From assembly GCA_963665525.1 (NCBI GenBank), contig OY762280.1:186001-250000 (forward strand): a stretch of DNA of 64,000 nt. Direction: 5' to 3'. The DNA is from UBA12077 sp963665525. GTDB taxonomy: Bacteria > Bacteroidota > Bacteroidia > Bacteroidales > UBA12077. The notes below the pieces were generated by a model. It worked only from the letters and a program-made list of their open reading frames with translations. It did not search any database and was not told the origin of the DNA. Positions within the stretch are counted from its first letter, which is position 1, and each line of letters begins with the position of its first letter. Positions 62,383 through 64,000 of this stretch are shown here, in pieces. Both the position numbers and the translations under genes were made by a program.

Positions 62383-63438
62383 ATGTATTTAAAGCAAATT
62401 GTAGCAAATTTCGTTGTTAATCAAGATATTATTAATGTGCAGCCTTTTGGCAATGGACATATTAACTCTACCTATAAAGTTAATACAAATGATGGTGAGA
62501 AATTTATTTTGCAGAAAATTAATACACAGGTTTTTACCAATGCACAAAATATCATTGATAATCATATACAAATTCAAGAGTCCATTATATCAAAAGAGTT
62601 AGAAATTCCTCATTTAATTAAAACAACTCAAGATCAATATTTATTTATAGATAGTAGCAGTAATGCCTGGCGAATGATGAATTTTATAAAAGATTCGTAT
62701 TCGGTTGAGCTTGTTAAAAGTAAAGAACAGGCTTATGAAGCAGGTAAAGGTTTTGGCTGGTTTTTAAAATCATGTTCTCGGGTTAATTCAAAGAATTTAC
62801 ATGAAGCGATTAAAGATTTTCATAGCTTGTCGCTACGTGTAAACCAACTTAATAGTGCAATTAGGAATAATAAAGCCAACAGGGTTGAAGAGGCAAGTGA
62901 GCTCATTGATTTTTATAAACAGCGCGAAGAACAATTATTATTGATTGAAGCAGATTTAATAAAAAACAAAATTCCTAAAAGAGTCGTACATAACGATACA
63001 AAGATCAATAATCTCTTATTTCGTAACGAAAAGGCTGTAGCTGTAATTGATCTTGATACAGTAGGGCCGGGAGTGGTATTATTCGATTATGGCGATGCCA
63101 TACGTACCATAACCAATACTGCCGCCGAAGATGAAAAGAATTTAAATCAGGTTGATTTTAATATGGTAAATTTTGAATCTTTTACAAAAGGTTATTTAGA
63201 AGAGGCTAAATCTGTTTTAACTGTAAAAGAAAAAGATTTGTTGTATTATGCTCCGTTTTATATGGCCTATATTATGGGTGTAAGATTTTTAGCCGATTAT
63301 CTGAATGGTGATGTTTATTATAAAACGAAATATGCCGATCATAATTTAGTTCGAAGTTTAGTTCAGAAAACTTTAATCGAAAAAATGGAGCAAAAACAAA
63401 GTGAAATGAAAACAATACTTAAAAAATATATTATATAA
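62383..63438 (+). CDS. N-acetylhexosamine-kinase-like phosphotransferase
   Basis: A 351-residue APH/choline-kinase-fold enzyme. It has the nucleotide-binding I-L-Q-K-I-N segment, the catalytic loop V-V-H-N-D-T-K-I-N-N and the metal Asp in V-I-D-L-D-T-V. The pattern L-Q-K-I-N and D-L-D-T-V-G-P-G matches the NahK/MdsC-like branch that phosphorylates N-acetylhexosamines at C1. The next gene encodes a GH109-type alpha-N-acetylgalactosaminidase, so the pair could release GalNAc from glycans and phosphorylate it. The gap to the next ATG is 20 bases. Confidence 0.83.
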   Translation: MYLKQIVANFVVNQDIINVQPFGNGHINSTYKVNTNDGEKFILQKINTQVFTNAQNIIDNHIQIQESIISKELEIPHLIKTTQDQYLFIDSSSNAWRMMNFIKDSYSVELVKSKEQAYEAGKGFGWFLKSCSRVNSKNLHEAIKDFHSLSLRVNQLNSAIRNNKANRVEEASELIDFYKQREEQLLLIEADLIKNKIPKRVVHNDTKINNLLFRNEKAVAVIDLDTVGPGVVLFDYGDAIRTITNTAAEDEKNLNQVDFNMVNFESFTKGYLEEAKSVLTVKEKDLLYYAPFYMAYIMGVRFLADYLNGDVYYKTKYADHNLVRSLVQKTLIEKMEQKQSEMKTILKKYII

Positions 63439-63458
63439 ACACCCTTTAAATTATAAGC

Positions 63459-64000
63459 ATGAAGAACTTTTATTTGAAATTATTATTATTATTTGCATCT
63501 GTAATTAGTGTTATAGGATGTAACTTTTCTGATAATCAAGAAGAAAAGGAGAGTTTTAAAGCTAAACAAGTATTTAAAACTCCTGATCGTCCAGTAGGAC
63601 AAAACGATGTTCTTGAGTTACGTTGTGAACCCATTGATACTGTTCGTATGGCAGTTATTGGATTAGGTATGCGAGGTTCAGGAGCTGTTTATCGATATAA
63701 TTTTATCGAAGGTGCAAAGATTGTTGCCTTATGTGATGTGGTTCAAGAAAATGTTGAAGAAGCTCAAAAAATGCTTATCGAAGCAGGTAAACCAAAAGCA
63801 GATGAGTATACCGGTGCTGAAGATTGGAAAACCATTTGCGAGCGAGATGACATAGATTTAATTTATATCTGCACACACTGGGACTTACATACTCCAATAG
63901 CCGTATATGCTATGGAACATGGTAAACATGTAGCAACAGAAGTTCCAGCTGCTTTAACTATTGACGAATGTTGGCAGTTAGTAAATACTGCAGAAAAAAC
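63459..64000 (+). CDS. GH109-like alpha-N-acetylgalactosaminidase lipoprotein, 3' end outside the window
   Basis: The visible 180 residues open with a lipoprotein signal (V-I-G-C21). A Gfo/Idh/MocA Rossmann domain follows: V-I-G-L-G70-M-R-G-S-G for NAD binding, A-L-C-D-V, then D-L-I-Y-I-C-T-H-W-D-L-H-T-P and K-H-V-A-T-E-V-P-A. The stretch L-R-C-E-P-I-D-T-V-R and C-W-Q-L-V-N-T-A-E-K match GH109 glycosidases, which use bound NAD to cleave alpha-GalNAc. It is truncated by the window edge. It sits 20 bases after the N-acetylhexosamine-kinase-like gene. Confidence 0.86.
   Translation, partial: MKNFYLKLLLLFASVISVIGCNFSDNQEEKESFKAKQVFKTPDRPVGQNDVLELRCEPIDTVRMAVIGLGMRGSGAVYRYNFIEGAKIVALCDVVQENVEEAQKMLIEAGKPKADEYTGAEDWKTICERDDIDLIYICTHWDLHTPIAVYAMEHGKHVATEVPAALTIDECWQLVNTAEK

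Overview
The window is a strongly AT-rich stretch of a Bacteroidota chromosome, probably a free-living or marine member of the Bacteroidales/Marinilabiliales. The evidence is the gene families (FISUMP, PD40 propeller lipoproteins, double-FtsX permeases of about 790 residues without an ATPase, membrane-anchored AraC regulators, a GH109 lipoprotein), TAnnTTTG-type -7 promoter boxes, and the near absence of Shine-Dalgarno sites. This assignment is inference; no rRNA or marker phylogeny is available here.

Layout. 1-2.0 kb (minus strand): the start of a VanZ-like membrane protein and an ankyrin protein with a degenerate metallo-beta-lactamase-fold end. 2.1-6.9 kb: a histidine kinase/response regulator operon followed by an FtsX-like permease. 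7-36.4 kb (plus strand): an accessory array of exported proteins, namely M61-type and other metallopeptidases, penicillin-binding/beta-lactamase-type serine hydrolases, FtsX-like permeases, PD40/WD40 beta-propeller lipoproteins with or without ankyrin heads, an esterase, FISUMP, TudS-like, transglutaminase-like and CPBP proteins. 36.4-41.3 kb: a cytoplasmic metabolic group (VOC, cysteine-synthase-like, hydrolase-TPR, DUF2000, GNAT, broken SDR). 41.4-58.0 kb (minus strand): a second accessory array of the same families plus two tandem membrane AraC regulators, LysE and an aspartyl protease. 58.0-58.4 kb: the only gap above 300 bases, holding repeat hairpins, a strong terminator and tRNA-like sequences that look damaged; nothing was recognised at 58036-58170. 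58.5-64 kb: ordinary chromosomal genes (topB, a YchJ-like protein, nudC, an N-acetylhexosamine-kinase-like enzyme, the start of a GH109 glycosidase).

The most unusual aspect is the structure of the 4.4-58.0 kb array. Nineteen copies of an exactly 24-bp hairpin (arms AGTCCNNNC and GNNNGGACT around an NTTCAY loop, in either orientation) sit at gene ends, while the inner stem varies with mostly compensating changes. The array also holds gene ruins: C-terminal tails of a response regulator, an FtsX permease, serine hydrolases, PD40 proteins and a TPR protein, beheaded PD40 starts, two frameshifted genes, one nonsense-interrupted gene and one internally deleted gene. Several ruins are copies of intact genes in the window, and some duplications span a hairpin. 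Separate catalytic domains also carry the same TPR tail. Together this suggests an array of exported hydrolase, permease and propeller cassettes that expands, recombines and decays quickly.

Functionally, nearly all array proteins carry signal peptides, lipoprotein cysteines or membrane segments, so they should act in the envelope or periplasm. The two-component system and the AraC regulators are candidate controllers. No ABC ATPase, transposase or integrase was seen in the window, so the permeases lack a local motor and the mechanism that shuffles the array is not evident.
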